A DNA stretch of 64,000 nt from Marinomonas fungiae (GTDB lineage: Bacteria > Pseudomonadota > Gammaproteobacteria > Pseudomonadales > Marinomonadaceae), in contig NZ_LIQF01000004.1 of assembly GCF_001418205.1 (NCBI RefSeq), forward strand, positions 294,056 to 358,055. The letters run 5' to 3'. The position numbers and the translations under genes were made by a program. The first letter of the stretch is position 1, and each line of letters opens with the position of its first letter. A model generated the notes under the pieces. The model was not told the origin of the DNA and made no database searches. It was given only the letters and a program-made list of their open reading frames with translations. Positions 52,987 to 64,000 of the stretch are shown here, one piece after another.

Positions 52987-54207
<1,221 letters not shown>

Positions 54208-54229
54208 CTTTTAGTGAGATAAGTAGTAA

Positions 54230-55354
54230 ATGGAAATGAGAGAGAAGATTGCATCCGCTCAGCGAGTGGTTGTGAAGATAGGCAGTGCTTTGTTGACCAA
54301 CGATGGCCAAGGCCTCGATGTTGCAAACATTGGTCTATGGGTGGCTCAGATTGCGCAGCTACGCGCTCAGGGCAAAGAAGTGGTTTTGGTGTCTTCGGGT
54401 TCCATTGCTGCTGGTATGAAACGCCTAGGCTTCTCTACTCGACCGACACAGGTAAACGAACTTCAAGCAGCGGCGGCCGTAGGTCAGATGGAGCTTGTCG
54501 GCGTTTACGAATCTCACTTTGAAGTACATGGCCTGTGTACCGCGCAAATCCTGTTAACCCATGAGGATTTGTCGAACCGTCGCCGTTACTTAAACGCTCG
54601 ATCTTCATTGCGCACGCTATTAAACCTTGGTGTTGTACCCATTATTAATGAGAATGACACCGTTGTAACCGATGAAATTCGTTTTGGCGACAACGATACG
54701 TTGGGGGCCTTAGTCGCCAACCTTGTGGAAGCGGATACGTTGATTATCTTAACGGACCAAAAAGGTTTGTATGATAAAAACCCTCGTGATCATAAAGATG
54801 CAACATTAATCTCGCATGCTTCGGCAGGGGATGAAAGCTTAGACGCAATGGCCAGCGGTGGTGCTGGGGTATTGGGAACAGGTGGTATGTTGACTAAAGT
54901 GCGTGCAGCGCGTCTTGCGGCGCGTTCTGGGGCGCATACGGTGATTGCATCGGGGCGTGAGGGCAGTGTGATTCTGCGAGTGGCTATTGGTGAAAACATT
55001 GGTACGTGGTTGCAGCCAGAGCATGACCGTCTGTCAGCACGCAAACAATGGTTGGCGGGTCATCTGAAGAGTCGTGGTACTTTGATCCTAGACGATGGTG
55101 CGGTGCGTGCGCTGCGTCAGTCTGGCACTAGCTTATTACCTGTTGGTGTAAAAGATGCAGAAGGGTCCTTCTCTCGTGGTGACATGGTGATGTGTGTGGA
55201 TCAGAACGGTCGCATTGTGGCGCGTGGCCTAGTTAACTACAGTATCGCAGAAACGCTTAAGTTGCTTGGTAAGCCCTCTATAGAGCGTGCTGAGATCTTG
55301 GGCTATGAAGGCGAACCTGAACTGATTCACCGCGATGATTTAGTGGTTAATTAG
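54230..55354 (+). CDS. proB: Glutamate 5-kinase
   Basis: 374 residues. ProB phosphorylates glutamate in the first, feedback-inhibited step of proline synthesis. Kinase domain (1-255): [45 protein letters not shown]. The C-terminal PUA domain (about 280-365, [14 protein letters not shown]) is present. ATG 54236 is an alternative start six bases in. Confidence 0.95.
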   Translation: MEMREKIASAQRVVVKIGSALLTNDGQGLDVANIGLWVAQIAQLRAQGKEVVLVSSGSIAAGMKRLGFSTRPTQVNELQAAAAVGQMELVGVYESHFEVHGLCTAQILLTHEDLSNRRRYLNARSSLRTLLNLGVVPIINENDTVVTDEIRFGDNDTLGALVANLVEADTLIILTDQKGLYDKNPRDHKDATLISHASAGDESLDAMASGGAGVLGTGGMLTKVRAARLAARSGAHTVIASGREGSVILRVAIGENIGTWLQPEHDRLSARKQWLAGHLKSRGTLILDDGAVRALRQSGTSLLPVGVKDAEGSFSRGDMVMCVDQNGRIVARGLVNYSIAETLKLLGKPSIERAEILGYEGEPELIHRDDLVVN

Positions 55355-55369
55355 AGGAACGGTTTTCAC

Positions 55370-55732
55370 ATGGCAAAGCCAGGTAAAGTTGGGTTAGAGC
55401 GTGTGCTGGATGCGACGCGCTATTCTTATCAAGGGTTGCGTGCTCAATGGCGTTATGAAGCTGCTTTTCGTCAGGAAGTGTGGTTGTTTTTAGTGGCCCT
55501 GCCTTTGGCTCTATGGTTAGGTGATTCGGCGCTTGAGAAGGCGCTGATGATTTTTTCTGTAGGGTTGGTATTAGTGGTGGAAACTATTAACTCTAGCATC
55601 GAGGCGGTAGTGGATCGCATCAGTAATGAGAAGCATGAGCTGTCTGGTCGTGCGAAGGATTTAGGCTCTGCGGCGGTGATGCTGAGTTTGAGTCTGGCAG
55701 GTATGGTGTGGTTATTTCTACTGTTTAACTGA
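55370..55732 (+). CDS. dgkA: Diacylglycerol kinase
   Basis: 120 residues with three membrane helices (about 35-50, 55-72, 98-118). This small trimeric kinase recycles diacylglycerol released by periplasmic glucan and LPS modification. Marks: AAFRQE near residue 31 and VETINSSIEAVVDRI with the catalytic glutamate at 78, then ELSGRAKDLGSAAV. The glucan gene at the window start belongs to the pathway that generates its substrate. Confidence 0.95.
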   Translation: MAKPGKVGLERVLDATRYSYQGLRAQWRYEAAFRQEVWLFLVALPLALWLGDSALEKALMIFSVGLVLVVETINSSIEAVVDRISNEKHELSGRAKDLGSAAVMLSLSLAGMVWLFLLFN

Positions 55733-55750
55733 GTGTAGATACTCAGTTAA
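55725..55750 (+). repeat. Perfect 10-bp inverted repeat over the dgkA stop
   Basis: TTAACTGAGT and ACTCAGTTAA with a 6-base loop; the left arm contains the dgkA stop codon. It precedes the terminator. Confidence 0.75.
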
Positions 55751-55757
55751 TAGGCAT

Positions 55758-55785
55758 AAAAAAACCGGCGTGAGCCGGTTTTTTT
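55758..55785. terminator. Bidirectional terminator between dgkA and rpsT
   Basis: A7, CCGGC-GTGA-GCCGG, T7 between convergent genes. The rpsT stop is 7 bases away. Confidence 0.9.
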
Positions 55786-55791
55786 ATGGGA

Positions 55792-56055
55792 TTAGGCCAA
55801 CGCTTTGATTTTAGCGTTCAAGCGGCTCTTATGACGAGCTGCTTTGTTTTTGTGATATAGGCCTTTGTCGGCTGCTTTGTCTAGTTTAGACACTGCAACA
55901 GAGTATGCTGCTTGAGCTTCTTCTTGGTTTCCTGCTTCAATAGCTGCATCTACTTTTTTCAAGTATGTGCGCACCATAGAGCGCAGGCTACCGTTATGAG
56001 CGCGACGCTTGATCGCCTGGCGCGCACGTTTTTTTGAACCGGCGGAGTTTGCCAC
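55792..56055 (-). CDS. rpsT: 30S ribosomal protein S20
   Basis: 87 residues, helical and lysine/alanine-rich. GTG start with AAGGAG upstream. Marks: [20 protein letters not shown] and [22 protein letters not shown]. It is a separate transcription unit divergent from murJ, as in E. coli. Confidence 0.97.
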   Translation of the reverse strand: MANSAGSKKRARQAIKRRAHNGSLRSMVRTYLKKVDAAIEAGNQEEAQAAYSVAVSKLDKAADKGLYHKNKAARHKSRLNAKIKALA

Positions 56056-56279
56056 AGTCTGGCTCCTTCAATCTTTCAATAATTATAACGACTCAACGGG
56101 TTGTTGAATCGCCTGTGAATGTCAAGTTTAACTTGAAAATCTCGCGGCGGATTTTACCAGTTTTTGGCTTTGCTACAACCCCAAACGCGTAATATTACTC
56201 TGGAAAAGTACATTTTTTGGCTGTTTGAGCACCAGCTAAATGGTATTCTTGGTCAAATTTATCGTTAGAACATGATCTT

Positions 56280-57839
56280 ATGTCAGACTCCCAATCGATT
56301 AAATCTCGATCACTTTTGCGTTCTGGTTTGCTGGTTTCTATTTGTACATTCGCATCTCGTATCCTTGGTTTGGCGCGCGATGCGGCACTGGCGTATGTTT
56401 TGGGGGCAAGCGCTGGGGCCGATGCCTTTTATGTTGCCTTTAAAATTCCGAATTTCTTCCGACGCTTGTTTGCGGAAGGGGCATTCGCTCAAGCCTTTGT
56501 GCCAGTGCTAAGCGACTATCGTGTCAATGAAGGACACGATGCGGTGCGTGAACTGATCGCAGCGGTGACAGGTTCTCTGACCTTGGTGTTGTTAGCCGTT
56601 GCCGCGGTATTTATGGCGGCGTCGCCGTGGGTGGTGTATGTGTTTGCCCCTGGGTTTGCTGATAACACAGGGCAGTTGGCGCTGGCATCGAGTTTATTGA
56701 CCATTACTTTCCCCTATTTGTTGTTTATCTCATTGACCGCGTTAGCGGGGGGGATTCTCAATGCACATGGTGAGTACGGTGTGCCAGCTATTACTCCAAT
56801 CTTCTTGAATATTTCCCTGTTGGTGGCAACGCTTGGCTTTGCCTCCAGTGCCACACAAGCAGAATTGAGCATTGCTTGGGGGGTGTTTGCGGCAGGAGTG
56901 GTGCAGTTGTTGTTTCAAGTGCCATTCTTGGCACGCTTGAAGCTTTTGCCAAAACCTAAGATTGGCTTTTCTCATCCAGGTGTAAAACGTATTTTGCTGC
57001 TGATGGGGCCGGCCTTGTTTGGGGTTTCTGTTGGGCAGATTAACTTGTTGCTGGATACCGTGCTGGCGTCCTTGCTAGAAACGGGCAGTATTACGTGGCT
57101 GTATTTGTCAGACCGTCTATATGAATTGCCATTAGGGATTTTCGCTATCGCCATCAGTACCGTGATATTACCATCCCTATCTCGCAGTTTTTCGAGTCAG
57201 TCAGCGGAGCGCTTTGCGAGCACCTTGGATTGGGGGTTGCGGTTATTGCTGTTGATTGCAGTGCCATCCGCGATAGCGCTCTGTATTTTAGCTAAGCCGA
57301 TCATTGCGACGGTGTTTTATCGTGGAGAGTTAACAGCCCATGACGTCGATATGGCGGCGATGAGTCTGCAAGCGTATTCGATTGGGTTGGTATTTATGAT
57401 GTTAATTAAGGTCTTGGCTCCTGGTTATTATTCCCGTCAAGACACGAAGACACCGGTGAAGATTGGTTTAATCGCTATGGCGGCGAATATGGTGTTTAAC
57501 TTGATCTTGGTTTGGCCGCTTGGGCATGTTGGTTTGGCTCTGGCCACTAGCTTATCAGCAGGTTTGAATGCTTTGCTGTTGTGGATCGGTTTGCACCGTG
57601 ATGGCAGTCATCGTTTTTCTAAGCAGTGGTGGTTGATGTTAAGGGTATTGTTGCTTGGTTCAGCCTTCTTGCTGGCTTGGCTCTGGTTTTATCACAGTTT
57701 AAACATCACATGGACAGAGATCTCTAGTTGGCAGCGGGTGCAGCATATGGCGCTGGTGGTTTGCGTAGGGGTGTTAGTTTATGGCTTAGGTTTGCTGTTG
57801 GCTGGTCTAAGAATGCGTCATTTACGTGCTCAAGATTGA
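56280..57839 (+). CDS. murJ: Lipid II flippase MurJ
   Basis: 519 residues with about 14 hydrophobic helices. MurJ moves lipid II across the inner membrane for peptidoglycan synthesis. Marks: SRILGLARDAALAYVLGA and ADAFYVAFKIPNFFRRLFAEGAFAQAFVP near the N-terminus, the GPALFGVSVGQINLLLDT core and VKVLAPGYYSRQDTKTPVKI. The ATG has only a weak ribosome site. It is followed by ribF with a 98-base gap holding a promoter-like element. Confidence 0.95.
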   Translation: MSDSQSIKSRSLLRSGLLVSICTFASRILGLARDAALAYVLGASAGADAFYVAFKIPNFFRRLFAEGAFAQAFVPVLSDYRVNEGHDAVRELIAAVTGSLTLVLLAVAAVFMAASPWVVYVFAPGFADNTGQLALASSLLTITFPYLLFISLTALAGGILNAHGEYGVPAITPIFLNISLLVATLGFASSATQAELSIAWGVFAAGVVQLLFQVPFLARLKLLPKPKIGFSHPGVKRILLLMGPALFGVSVGQINLLLDTVLASLLETGSITWLYLSDRLYELPLGIFAIAISTVILPSLSRSFSSQSAERFASTLDWGLRLLLLIAVPSAIALCILAKPIIATVFYRGELTAHDVDMAAMSLQAYSIGLVFMMLIKVLAPGYYSRQDTKTPVKIGLIAMAANMVFNLILVWPLGHVGLALATSLSAGLNALLLWIGLHRDGSHRFSKQWWLMLRVLLLGSAFLLAWLWFYHSLNITWTEISSWQRVQHMALVVCVGVLVYGLGLLLAGLRMRHLRAQD

Positions 57840-57880
57840 GTTGTGATAGGCTTGCTCCCTACCTTTGCGTGGGGGAGTGC

Positions 57881-57888
57881 TATATAAT
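57881..57888 (+). promoter_or_regulatory. Possible -10 region upstream of ribF
   Basis: TGCTATATAAT contains two overlapping -10 boxes (TATATA with an extended TG, or TATAAT). No good -35 box is seen. A CTCCC/GGGAG hairpin precedes it. ribF may thus have its own promoter. Confidence 0.45.
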
Positions 57889-57937
57889 CGCGGTTATTTT
57901 TTCAGCGGCTAATAGGTTTTTGCCGGTACGAGGTGAT

Positions 57938-58867
57938 ATGGAACTGGTTCGGGGTATTCACAATATCCAAGCGGCGCAACGAAATGGCGTGCTCACAATT
58001 GGTAATTTTGACGGCGTACATCTTGGTCATCAGGCAATCCTGAACCGAGTGAAGTCGTTAGCAGAGCACTATCAAGCACCGTCTGGGATTATGATCTTTG
58101 AGCCGCAGCCGCGTGAGTTTTTTGCACCACAGGATGCGCCAGGACGCTTGTCTCGCTTACGCGATAAAGTTGCCCTGCTTGCAAATCATGGCATCGATTA
58201 TGTGTTGTGTATGCCGTTTAACAGCCGCTTGCGTAATTTAGATGCTAATGCCTTTTGTCAGCAAGTGCTGCACGATAGTCTAGGGGTCAAACACTTAGTG
58301 ATCGGTGACGACTTTCGTTTTGGTTGCGATCGTCAGGGCAACTTTGACTATTTGGAGTCGTTTGGTGCTCAGCATGGTTTTGATGTGGAAAATACCTCTT
58401 CCATTTTAAATGGGGAAGGTTCGCGCATCAGTAGCTCTCTAGTGAGACAATGCCTGAACCAAGGTGATATGGTGTCTGCTGAAGCCATGTTAGGCCATCC
58501 GATTACCATGGGTGGTCGAGTGGTGGGGGGGCAGCAACTAGCACGTCGCTTAGGTTTCCCAACCGCCAACGTATTTTTAAAAGGTGTCACGCCTGCCTTG
58601 TCTGGTGTGTATGCCGTGACGGTGCCAGTGGATGGTCAAGAATACTCAGGTGTAGCAAACATCGGGGTTCGCCCGACAGTGGATGGCAAAACGCCTATCC
58701 TTGAAGTACACCTCTTTAATTTCAGTGGCAATTTGTACACTCAATACTTAGATGTGACATTCCGCCACTTTATTCGACCAGAGCGCAAAATGAGTGGCCT
58801 GGAAGAACTAGAAAAGCAAATTCAATGTGATAAAGAAGAAGCACTACGTTTCTTTTCCAATCAGTGA
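57938..58867 (+). CDS. ribF: Bifunctional riboflavin kinase/FMN adenylyltransferase
   Basis: 309 residues from ATG 57938 (MELVRGIHNIQ), which has ACGAGGT upstream; the frame is open further upstream into murJ but that part is not family-like. It converts riboflavin to FMN and FAD. The adenylyltransferase domain has TIGNFDGVHLGHQ and the kinase domain has GRVVGGQQLARRLGFPTANV. Conserved partner of ileS-lspA-fkpB-ispH. Confidence 0.95.
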   Translation: MELVRGIHNIQAAQRNGVLTIGNFDGVHLGHQAILNRVKSLAEHYQAPSGIMIFEPQPREFFAPQDAPGRLSRLRDKVALLANHGIDYVLCMPFNSRLRNLDANAFCQQVLHDSLGVKHLVIGDDFRFGCDRQGNFDYLESFGAQHGFDVENTSSILNGEGSRISSSLVRQCLNQGDMVSAEAMLGHPITMGGRVVGGQQLARRLGFPTANVFLKGVTPALSGVYAVTVPVDGQEYSGVANIGVRPTVDGKTPILEVHLFNFSGNLYTQYLDVTFRHFIRPERKMSGLEELEKQIQCDKEEALRFFSNQ

Positions 58868-58898
58868 CCGATGATCTTTGAGGATAAATCGAATAACC

Positions 58899-61721
58899 AT
58901 GAGTGATTATAAATCAACGCTGAATTTGCCAGAAACCGCTTTTCCTATGCGCGGTGACTTGGCAAAACGTGAGCCAGCGATGCTAAAACGCTGGCAAGAT
59001 ATGGACTTGTACAACAAAGTACGAGCAGTAAGCAAAGGCCGTAAGTCTTTTATTCTTCATGATGGCCCTCCATATGCCAACGGCAGTATTCACATTGGTC
59101 ACGCGGTTAACAAAATCCTCAAAGACATTATTGTTAAATCTAAAACCGTAAGTGGATACGATGCGCCGTACATTCCTGGTTGGGACTGTCATGGTCTGCC
59201 GATCGAGCACAAAGTTGAGCAGATGATCGGCAAAGCGGGCGATAAAGTGTCGTTCAAAGATTTCCGCGCTAAGTGCCGTGAGTACGCTTACTCACAGGTC
59301 GAAGAGCAGAAGAAAGACTTTATCCGTCTGGGTGTGATGGGCGATTGGGAAAATCCATACCTAACGATGAACTTCGTGACCGAAGCCAACATCGTGCGCT
59401 CCTTGGGCAAAATCGCGGAGAACGGCCATCTAGTAAAAGGCTTCAAACCAGTTTACTGGAGTGTTGTCGGTGGTTCTGCACTAGCGGAAGCGGAAGTGGA
59501 ATACCAAGATAAAACCTCTTTGTCTCTAGATGTGCGTTACGCGCCACAGGACGAAGCGGCATTTCTTGGCAAATTCTCTGATGTAGAAGGCGAAGGCAAA
59601 GTATCGGTTGTGATCTGGACGACTACGCCTTGGACACTACCAGCGAGCCAAGCGGTATCGATTCACCCAGAATTCAACTATGCGCTAGTCGAAGTAGACA
59701 TGGGTGCGGGTAAAGAGCGCCTAGTGTTAGCAGAAGACATGGTCGAAGGCATCATGACGCGTTACGGTCAAGAAAACTACCGTATCGTTGGTCGCGCTGT
59801 GGGCGCAGATCTTGGTGGCCTTGTACTTAACCACCCATTTATGGAACGTGATATCCCAGTTCTGCTAGGCGAGCACGTCACAGCCGACGCAGGTACTGGT
59901 TGCGTCCATACTGCGCCTGATCATGGTGTTGATGACTTTAATGTTGGTCGTGCGAACGGTATCGGTACCATCAACCTAGTACAAGACAACGGTGTTTACT
60001 CAGAAGCGGCGGGTGAGTTCGCGGGTATGCACGTGTACAAGGTAGACGATGCAGTATTGGAAGCTTTGGGCCGTAACAACGCCTTGGTATTCCAATCTAA
60101 GATTTTCCACAGCTACCCACACTGCTGGCGTACAAAAACACCTTTGATCTTCCGTGCGACACCACAATGGTTTATCAGCATGGACGAGAAAGGCTTGTTA
60201 GACGCAGCGAAAGAAGCGGTAAAAGGTGTGAAGTGGACACCTGCATGGGGCCAAAACCGCATGGAAGGTATGTTGAACAATAGCCCTGACTGGTGTGTAT
60301 CTCGTCAGCGTACGTGGGGTGTGCCAATCGCGTTGTTCATCAACAAAGAAACACAAGAGCTTCACCCAGAAACGCCTCGTCTAATCGAAGAAGTTGCACA
60401 ACGTATCGAAAAAGTCGGTATGGATGCTTGGTTCGATCTAGATCCTGCTGAGCTACTAGGCGATGACGCAGACAAGTACAGCAAGGTAACGGATACGCTA
60501 GATGTTTGGTTCGATTCAGGTGTGACGCACTACTCAGTGATCGACCAGCGTGACGAGCTAAGCTTCCCAGCAGATCTTTACCTTGAGGGTTCGGATCAGC
60601 ACCGTGGTTGGTTCCAGTCATCGTTGAAAACATCCATCGCGATCCGTGGTGTGCCACCATACAAAGGCGTACTAACACACGGTTTCACAGTAGACGGTGA
60701 CGGCCGCAAAATGTCGAAATCACTGGGTAACGTGGTATCGCCACAAAAAGTGATGGAAACGCTAGGTGCGGATATTATCCGTTTATGGGTTGCCGCTACG
60801 GACTACACTGGCGAAATGACAGTGTCTGACGAGATCCTAAAACGTGTAGCAGACGGTTACCGTCGTATCCGTAACACGGCGCGTTTTATGTTGGCGAACC
60901 TAAGTGGCTTCAATCCAGCAACAGATTTAGTGGCGCCTGAAAACATGATCGCGCTAGATCGTTGGATCGTAGACCGTGCGGCACAGCTCCAAAAAGAAAT
61001 CGATGAAGCCTACAACGAATACCAGTTCCACTCAGTGGTTCAGAAGATTCAGAACTTCTGTTCGTTGGATCTAGGTGGTTTCTACCTAGACGTGATTAAG
61101 GACCGTCAGTACACGACGCAAGAAGACAGCCTTGCTCGTCGTTCTGCACAAACGGCGCTGTACCATATCGCGGAAGCCTTCACGCGTTGGATTTCGCCGA
61201 TCTTGAGTTTCACTGCGGATGAAATTTGGGAGTCACTACCAGGCGAGCGTAGTGAGTCTGTGTTCCTAGATACTTGGTATGAAGGTCTGTTTGAGCTAAG
61301 CGGTGATGAAGCGTTAGGCCGTGATTTCTGGAAGCAAGTGCTAGACGCGAAGATGGCGACTAACAAGGTGCTAGAAGCCGTTCGTAAAGACGGCAAGATC
61401 AAGGCGACTCTAAGTGCAGAAATCACGCTTTATGCGGATACGGCTCTAGGAGAAACATTGGCGAAGCTAGGTGATGAGCTACGTTTCGTGTTGATTTCTT
61501 CCGAAGCGAAAGTGGCTGCATTAGCAGATGCTCCTGCGGATGCTGTTGCGACAGAACTTGATGGTCTAAAAGTGGCGGTTGCGGTAAGTGAGTATGAGAA
61601 ATGTACACGCTGTTGGCACCACCGCGAAGAAGTGGGTAAACGCGAAGCACACCCTGAGTTGTGTGATCGTTGTATCTCGAACTTGCCAGAAGGTGAGGGC
61701 GAAGTACGTCACTTCGCTTAA
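58899..61721 (+). CDS. ileS: Isoleucyl-tRNA synthetase
   Basis: 940 residues from ATG 58899; a TTG at 58878 is in frame upstream with the GAGG near it, so the start is slightly uncertain. Class I synthetase: HIGH at 65-68 and KMSKS at 604-608. The editing domain includes [10 protein letters not shown] and [17 protein letters not shown]-terminal zinc module CTRCWHHRE...CDRC is intact, as in the E. coli type sensitive to mupirocin. Stop overlaps the lspA ATG by one base. Confidence 0.97.
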   Translation: MSDYKSTLNLPETAFPMRGDLAKREPAMLKRWQDMDLYNKVRAVSKGRKSFILHDGPPYANGSIHIGHAVNKILKDIIVKSKTVSGYDAPYIPGWDCHGLPIEHKVEQMIGKAGDKVSFKDFRAKCREYAYSQVEEQKKDFIRLGVMGDWENPYLTMNFVTEANIVRSLGKIAENGHLVKGFKPVYWSVVGGSALAEAEVEYQDKTSLSLDVRYAPQDEAAFLGKFSDVEGEGKVSVVIWTTTPWTLPASQAVSIHPEFNYALVEVDMGAGKERLVLAEDMVEGIMTRYGQENYRIVGRAVGADLGGLVLNHPFMERDIPVLLGEHVTADAGTGCVHTAPDHGVDDFNVGRANGIGTINLVQDNGVYSEAAGEFAGMHVYKVDDAVLEALGRNNALVFQSKIFHSYPHCWRTKTPLIFRATPQWFISMDEKGLLDAAKEAVKGVKWTPAWGQNRMEGMLNNSPDWCVSRQRTWGVPIALFINKETQELHPETPRLIEEVAQRIEKVGMDAWFDLDPAELLGDDADKYSKVTDTLDVWFDSGVTHYSVIDQRDELSFPADLYLEGSDQHRGWFQSSLKTSIAIRGVPPYKGVLTHGFTVDGDGRKMSKSLGNVVSPQKVMETLGADIIRLWVAATDYTGEMTVSDEILKRVADGYRRIRNTARFMLANLSGFNPATDLVAPENMIALDRWIVDRAAQLQKEIDEAYNEYQFHSVVQKIQNFCSLDLGGFYLDVIKDRQYTTQEDSLARRSAQTALYHIAEAFTRWISPILSFTADEIWESLPGERSESVFLDTWYEGLFELSGDEALGRDFWKQVLDAKMATNKVLEAVRKDGKIKATLSAEITLYADTALGETLAKLGDELRFVLISSEAKVAALADAPADAVATELDGLKVAVAVSEYEKCTRCWHHREEVGKREAHPELCDRCISNLPEGEGEVRHFA

Positions 61722-62233
61722 TGCTTATGACAGCGATGCTAAAACGAGTCCAGCGCTGGTGGGCGCTGGCAATCGCTGTTTACGCTCTGGATTGGATTAC
61801 CAAGCAGGGCGTAGAAGCGAATTTACACTATGGGCAGGAGATTCCTCTCCTGCCTTTCTTTGATTTAACGTTGCGCTATAACACCGGGGCGGCCTTTAGC
61901 TTTTTAGCAGAAGCGGGTGGTTGGCAGCGTTGGTTCTTTTCTTTAATTGCTATCGCAGTGGTTGTGGGTATCAGTTGGCGTTTATCAAAAATCGGCCACA
62001 GCCATAAACTCGAAGCTCTAGCGTTAACGCTTATTATGGCGGGTGCTATTGGTAACCTTCATGATCGCTTGGCGTATGGGCACGTGATTGACTTTATACA
62101 AGTTCACTGGCAATCCACTTGGTATTTTCCTGCGTTTAACATTGCTGACAGTGCCATCACAATCGGTGTCGTGTTGATGCTATTAGAGGGGCTAGTTCAA
62201 AAAGGCCCCAAGGGTAAACAGAATGACAATTAA
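61721..62233 (+). CDS. lspA: Lipoprotein signal peptidase (signal peptidase II)
   Basis: 170 residues with four membrane helices. LspA cleaves prolipoproteins after lipid attachment. The aspartate dyad is present: Asp124 in YGHVIDFI and Asp143 in FNIADSAI; conserved RYNTGAAFSFL and GAIGNLHDRL also appear. The exact start could be ATG 61721, 61727 or 61736. The end overlaps fkpB by 11 bases. Confidence 0.96.
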   Translation: MLMTAMLKRVQRWWALAIAVYALDWITKQGVEANLHYGQEIPLLPFFDLTLRYNTGAAFSFLAEAGGWQRWFFSLIAIAVVVGISWRLSKIGHSHKLEALALTLIMAGAIGNLHDRLAYGHVIDFIQVHWQSTWYFPAFNIADSAITIGVVLMLLEGLVQKGPKGKQNDN

Positions 62234-62648
62234 TGAGCAAAGCCGTATCACCTTACACTTTGAGTTAGCGCTTGAGGATGGTCAGATCATTGACTCTAAC
62301 TTTGGCGCAAATGCGGCACAGTTTACTTACGGTGATGGCAGTCTATTGCCAGAATTCGAAGCTGTGCTAGTTGGGATGTCTGCTGGTGATGAAGCAAGTT
62401 TTACCATGACGCCAGAAAAGGCATTTGGTGCTCGCAATCCGAGCAATGTTCAAACCATGGCGCGCAGCCAGTTTGGGATGGACATTGAAGAAGGCATGGT
62501 AGTGTCTTTTGCTGACTCAGCCAAAAACGAATTGCCGGGGGTCATTAAATCCATCGGTGATAGCCAAGTGGAAGTGGACTTTAATCACCCGCTTGCTGGT
62601 CAAACACTAACATACCGCGTCAAAATTGTTGCGGTAGAGGAGGCATAA
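62223..62648 (+). CDS. fkpB: FKBP-type peptidyl-prolyl cis-trans isomerase (SlpA type)
   Basis: 141 residues. Short FKBP domain with an inserted flap, starting [19 protein letters not shown] and containing [21 protein letters not shown] and [10 protein letters not shown]. SlpA-type proteins act as folding catalysts; the gene is nearly always between lspA and ispH. It overlaps both neighbours (11 bases and 1 base), so it is translationally coupled. Confidence 0.94.
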   Translation: MTINEQSRITLHFELALEDGQIIDSNFGANAAQFTYGDGSLLPEFEAVLVGMSAGDEASFTMTPEKAFGARNPSNVQTMARSQFGMDIEEGMVVSFADSAKNELPGVIKSIGDSQVEVDFNHPLAGQTLTYRVKIVAVEEA

Positions 62649-63601
62649 TGTCTTTTGCTATCCAACTTGCTAACCCGCGTGGCTTTTGTGCTGGTGTCGA
62701 TCGTGCCATTGAAATTGTAAAGCGTTGTTTGGATATTTTTGAGGCACCGATTTATGTGCGTCACGAAGTGGTGCATAACAAGTTTGTAGTAGAGTCCCTA
62801 AAAGAACGTGGTGCCATCTTTGTCAATGAGCTTGATGAAGTGCCAGACGATCAAATCGTCATCTTCAGTGCCCATGGTGTATCGCAAGCGGTTCGTAATG
62901 AGGCCGATCGTCGTGGCTTAAAAGTGTTTGATGCAACTTGTCCGTTGGTGACTAAGGTGCATATGGAAGTGGTACGTTACTCTCGTGATGGGATGGAATG
63001 TATTCTGATTGGTCATGATGGTCACCCAGAAGTTGAAGGCACTATGGGGCAGTACGATTTATCTAATGGCGGCGCGATTTATTTAGTCGAGACGCCTGAA
63101 GATGTGGCGACGCTCAAGGTCAATGATCCATCGCGGTTGGCATTTGTGACACAGACTACATTATCAATGGATGATACGGCGGTTGTTATTGATGCGTTGC
63201 GTCAGCATTTTCCTGAAATTCGTGGGCCTAAGAAAGACGATATTTGTTATGCCACGCAAAACCGCCAAGACGCGGTAAAAACTTTGGCGCAAGAATGTGA
63301 CCTTGTCTTAGTTGTTGGTTCGGTGAATAGTTCAAACTCAAACCGACTGCGTGAGCTGGCTGGGCGTATGGGCACAGAAGCTTACTTAATTGATAATGCC
63401 AGTGAGATTAGACCCGAGTGGTTAAAAGGCATTTCTGCTGTGGGGATCACCGCTGGTGCGTCCGCTCCTGAAGTGTTAGTCAATGAAGTGATCGAACGCT
63501 TGAAAGCAGAAGGAGGAGAAGATCCTCGTGAGCTTGAAGGTCGCGAAGAAAATGTTTCCTTCTCCATGCCCAAAGAACTGCGTATTGTCGAAGTGCAATA
63601 A
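62648..63601 (+). CDS. ispH: 4-hydroxy-3-methylbut-2-enyl diphosphate reductase
   Basis: 317 residues. IspH is the last enzyme of the non-mevalonate isoprenoid route, giving IPP and DMAPP for the IspB chain. The iron-sulfur cysteines are Cys14 (PRGFCAGV), Cys98 (DATCPLV) and Cys200 ([11 protein letters not shown]); the catalytic glutamate is in [10 protein letters not shown] (Glu128). [10 protein letters not shown] binds the diphosphate. Last gene of the operon; a strong A/T palindrome follows. Confidence 0.97.
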   Translation: MSFAIQLANPRGFCAGVDRAIEIVKRCLDIFEAPIYVRHEVVHNKFVVESLKERGAIFVNELDEVPDDQIVIFSAHGVSQAVRNEADRRGLKVFDATCPLVTKVHMEVVRYSRDGMECILIGHDGHPEVEGTMGQYDLSNGGAIYLVETPEDVATLKVNDPSRLAFVTQTTLSMDDTAVVIDALRQHFPEIRGPKKDDICYATQNRQDAVKTLAQECDLVLVVGSVNSSNSNRLRELAGRMGTEAYLIDNASEIRPEWLKGISAVGITAGASAPEVLVNEVIERLKAEGGEDPRELEGREENVSFSMPKELRIVEVQ

Positions 63602-63906
63602 TGGCTAATGCAGGCACTTTTAATTTATTAAAACTTTTTTTTAAAAAAGTGCTTGCATTAAAAAATCGCGACGGTAATATACGCACCCACTGACACGGAC
63701 AACGCTTCACAACAACGAAGCACACCGCGTCAGACGCTCTTTAAAATAGATAATCAGATAATTTGTGTGGGCGCTTGCTGGAGACTTCTCAAAAACTTTG
63801 AAGTCTTAAACAAGTGACCATGTCAATTCGCTTTACGTTCTTTGATCTTCGGGTTGAAGAATATAGTAAAAGTCAGACGTGATTCATGAGTTTGAGCAAA
63901 CTTTTT
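63602..63906 (+). promoter_or_regulatory. rrn operon promoter and leader
   Basis: After ispH: an A/T-rich UP-like stretch (63621-63649), then TTGCAT (63653-63658), 16 bases, TAATAT (63675-63680) and a GC-rich discriminator ACGCACCC, the pattern of a stringently controlled rrn promoter. The leader carries a boxA-like GCTCTTTAAAA (63736-63746), followed by ATAATCAGATAATTTGTGTGGG, close to the enterobacterial antitermination leader. No gene is seen in this stretch. Confidence 0.8.
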
Positions 63907-64000
63907 AAACTGAAGAGTTTGATCATGGCTCAGATTGAACGCTGGCGGCAGGCTTAACACATGCAAGTCGAGCGGTAACAGGAATTAGCTTGCTAATTTG
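63907..64000 (+). rRNA. 16S ribosomal RNA, 5' end (truncated by the window)
   Basis: AAACTGAAGAG followed by TTTGATCATGGCTCAG, the universal 5' region of bacterial 16S rRNA. Ninety-four bases are visible. The first variable region (GGTAACAGGAATTAGC) resembles Marinomonas-type sequences as far as I recall. Confidence 0.98.

Noticed and set aside
56097..56125. Promoter for rpsT using TTGACA at 56125-56120
   Set aside because: The matching -10 position holds AACCCG; the TATAAT is 32 bases away, too far.

Overview
The window is chromosomal, housekeeping DNA of a gammaproteobacterium. The start of the 16S rRNA gene, the EF-Tu with its extra residues after the NKAD motif, and the gene order (birA-coaX-SPOR gene-tRNAs-secE-nusG-rpl-rpoBC-str-S10-spc-alpha; uvrA/MFS/ssb; rplU-rpmA-obgE-proB; rpsT/murJ-ribF-ileS-lspA-fkpB-ispH) point to the Oceanospirillales, most likely Marinomonas or a close relative. 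The genus is inferred from memory of sequence and order, not from a search.

Layout. 1-5.8 kb: 3' part of a periplasmic glucan biosynthesis gene, a convergent GNAT acetyltransferase, a secreted alpha/beta hydrolase, then birA, coaX and a SPOR-domain gene. 5.8-6.3 kb: four tRNAs (Tyr-GTA, Gly-TCC, Thr-GGT, Trp-CCA). 6.3-36.6 kb: an almost unbroken translation/transcription island running left to right, with secE, nusG, L11-L1, L10-L12, rpoB-rpoC, rpsL-rpsG-fusA-tuf, then the S10, spc and alpha operons to rplQ. 36.6-43 kb: uvrA (minus strand, with a LexA box), a YajR-like MFS transporter, ssb, an MgtC-family membrane protein and smrA. 43-52 kb: a large M16C metallopeptidase, two acyltransferases of the LPLAT type, fabB-fabA (minus strand), an alpha/beta hydrolase and ispB (minus strand). 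52-56 kb: rplU-rpmA, obgE, proB, dgkA and rpsT (minus strand). 56-63.6 kb: murJ, ribF, ileS, lspA, fkpB, ispH. 63.6-64 kb: an rrn promoter and leader and the first 94 bases of 16S rRNA.

The genes fit together as growth machinery: protein synthesis and export (ribosome, EF-G, EF-Tu, SecY/SecE), RNA polymerase, cofactors (biotin ligase, CoA, FAD, isoprenoids) and envelope building (FabA/FabB, acyltransferases, DgkA, MurJ, LspA). I found no CRISPR array, insertion sequence, prophage, toxin-antitoxin pair or recognisable defence locus.

No undescribed multi-gene system is evident. The most interesting signals are non-coding: unusually long, often perfect inverted repeats at intercistronic and promoter positions in the ribosomal and RNA polymerase operons; a 13-bp perfect palindrome around the S10 promoter -35 box; a folded 129-base spacer before rpsH; a possible short transcript between the mgtC-type gene and smrA; and a leucine-codon contrast between fusA and its neighbours.
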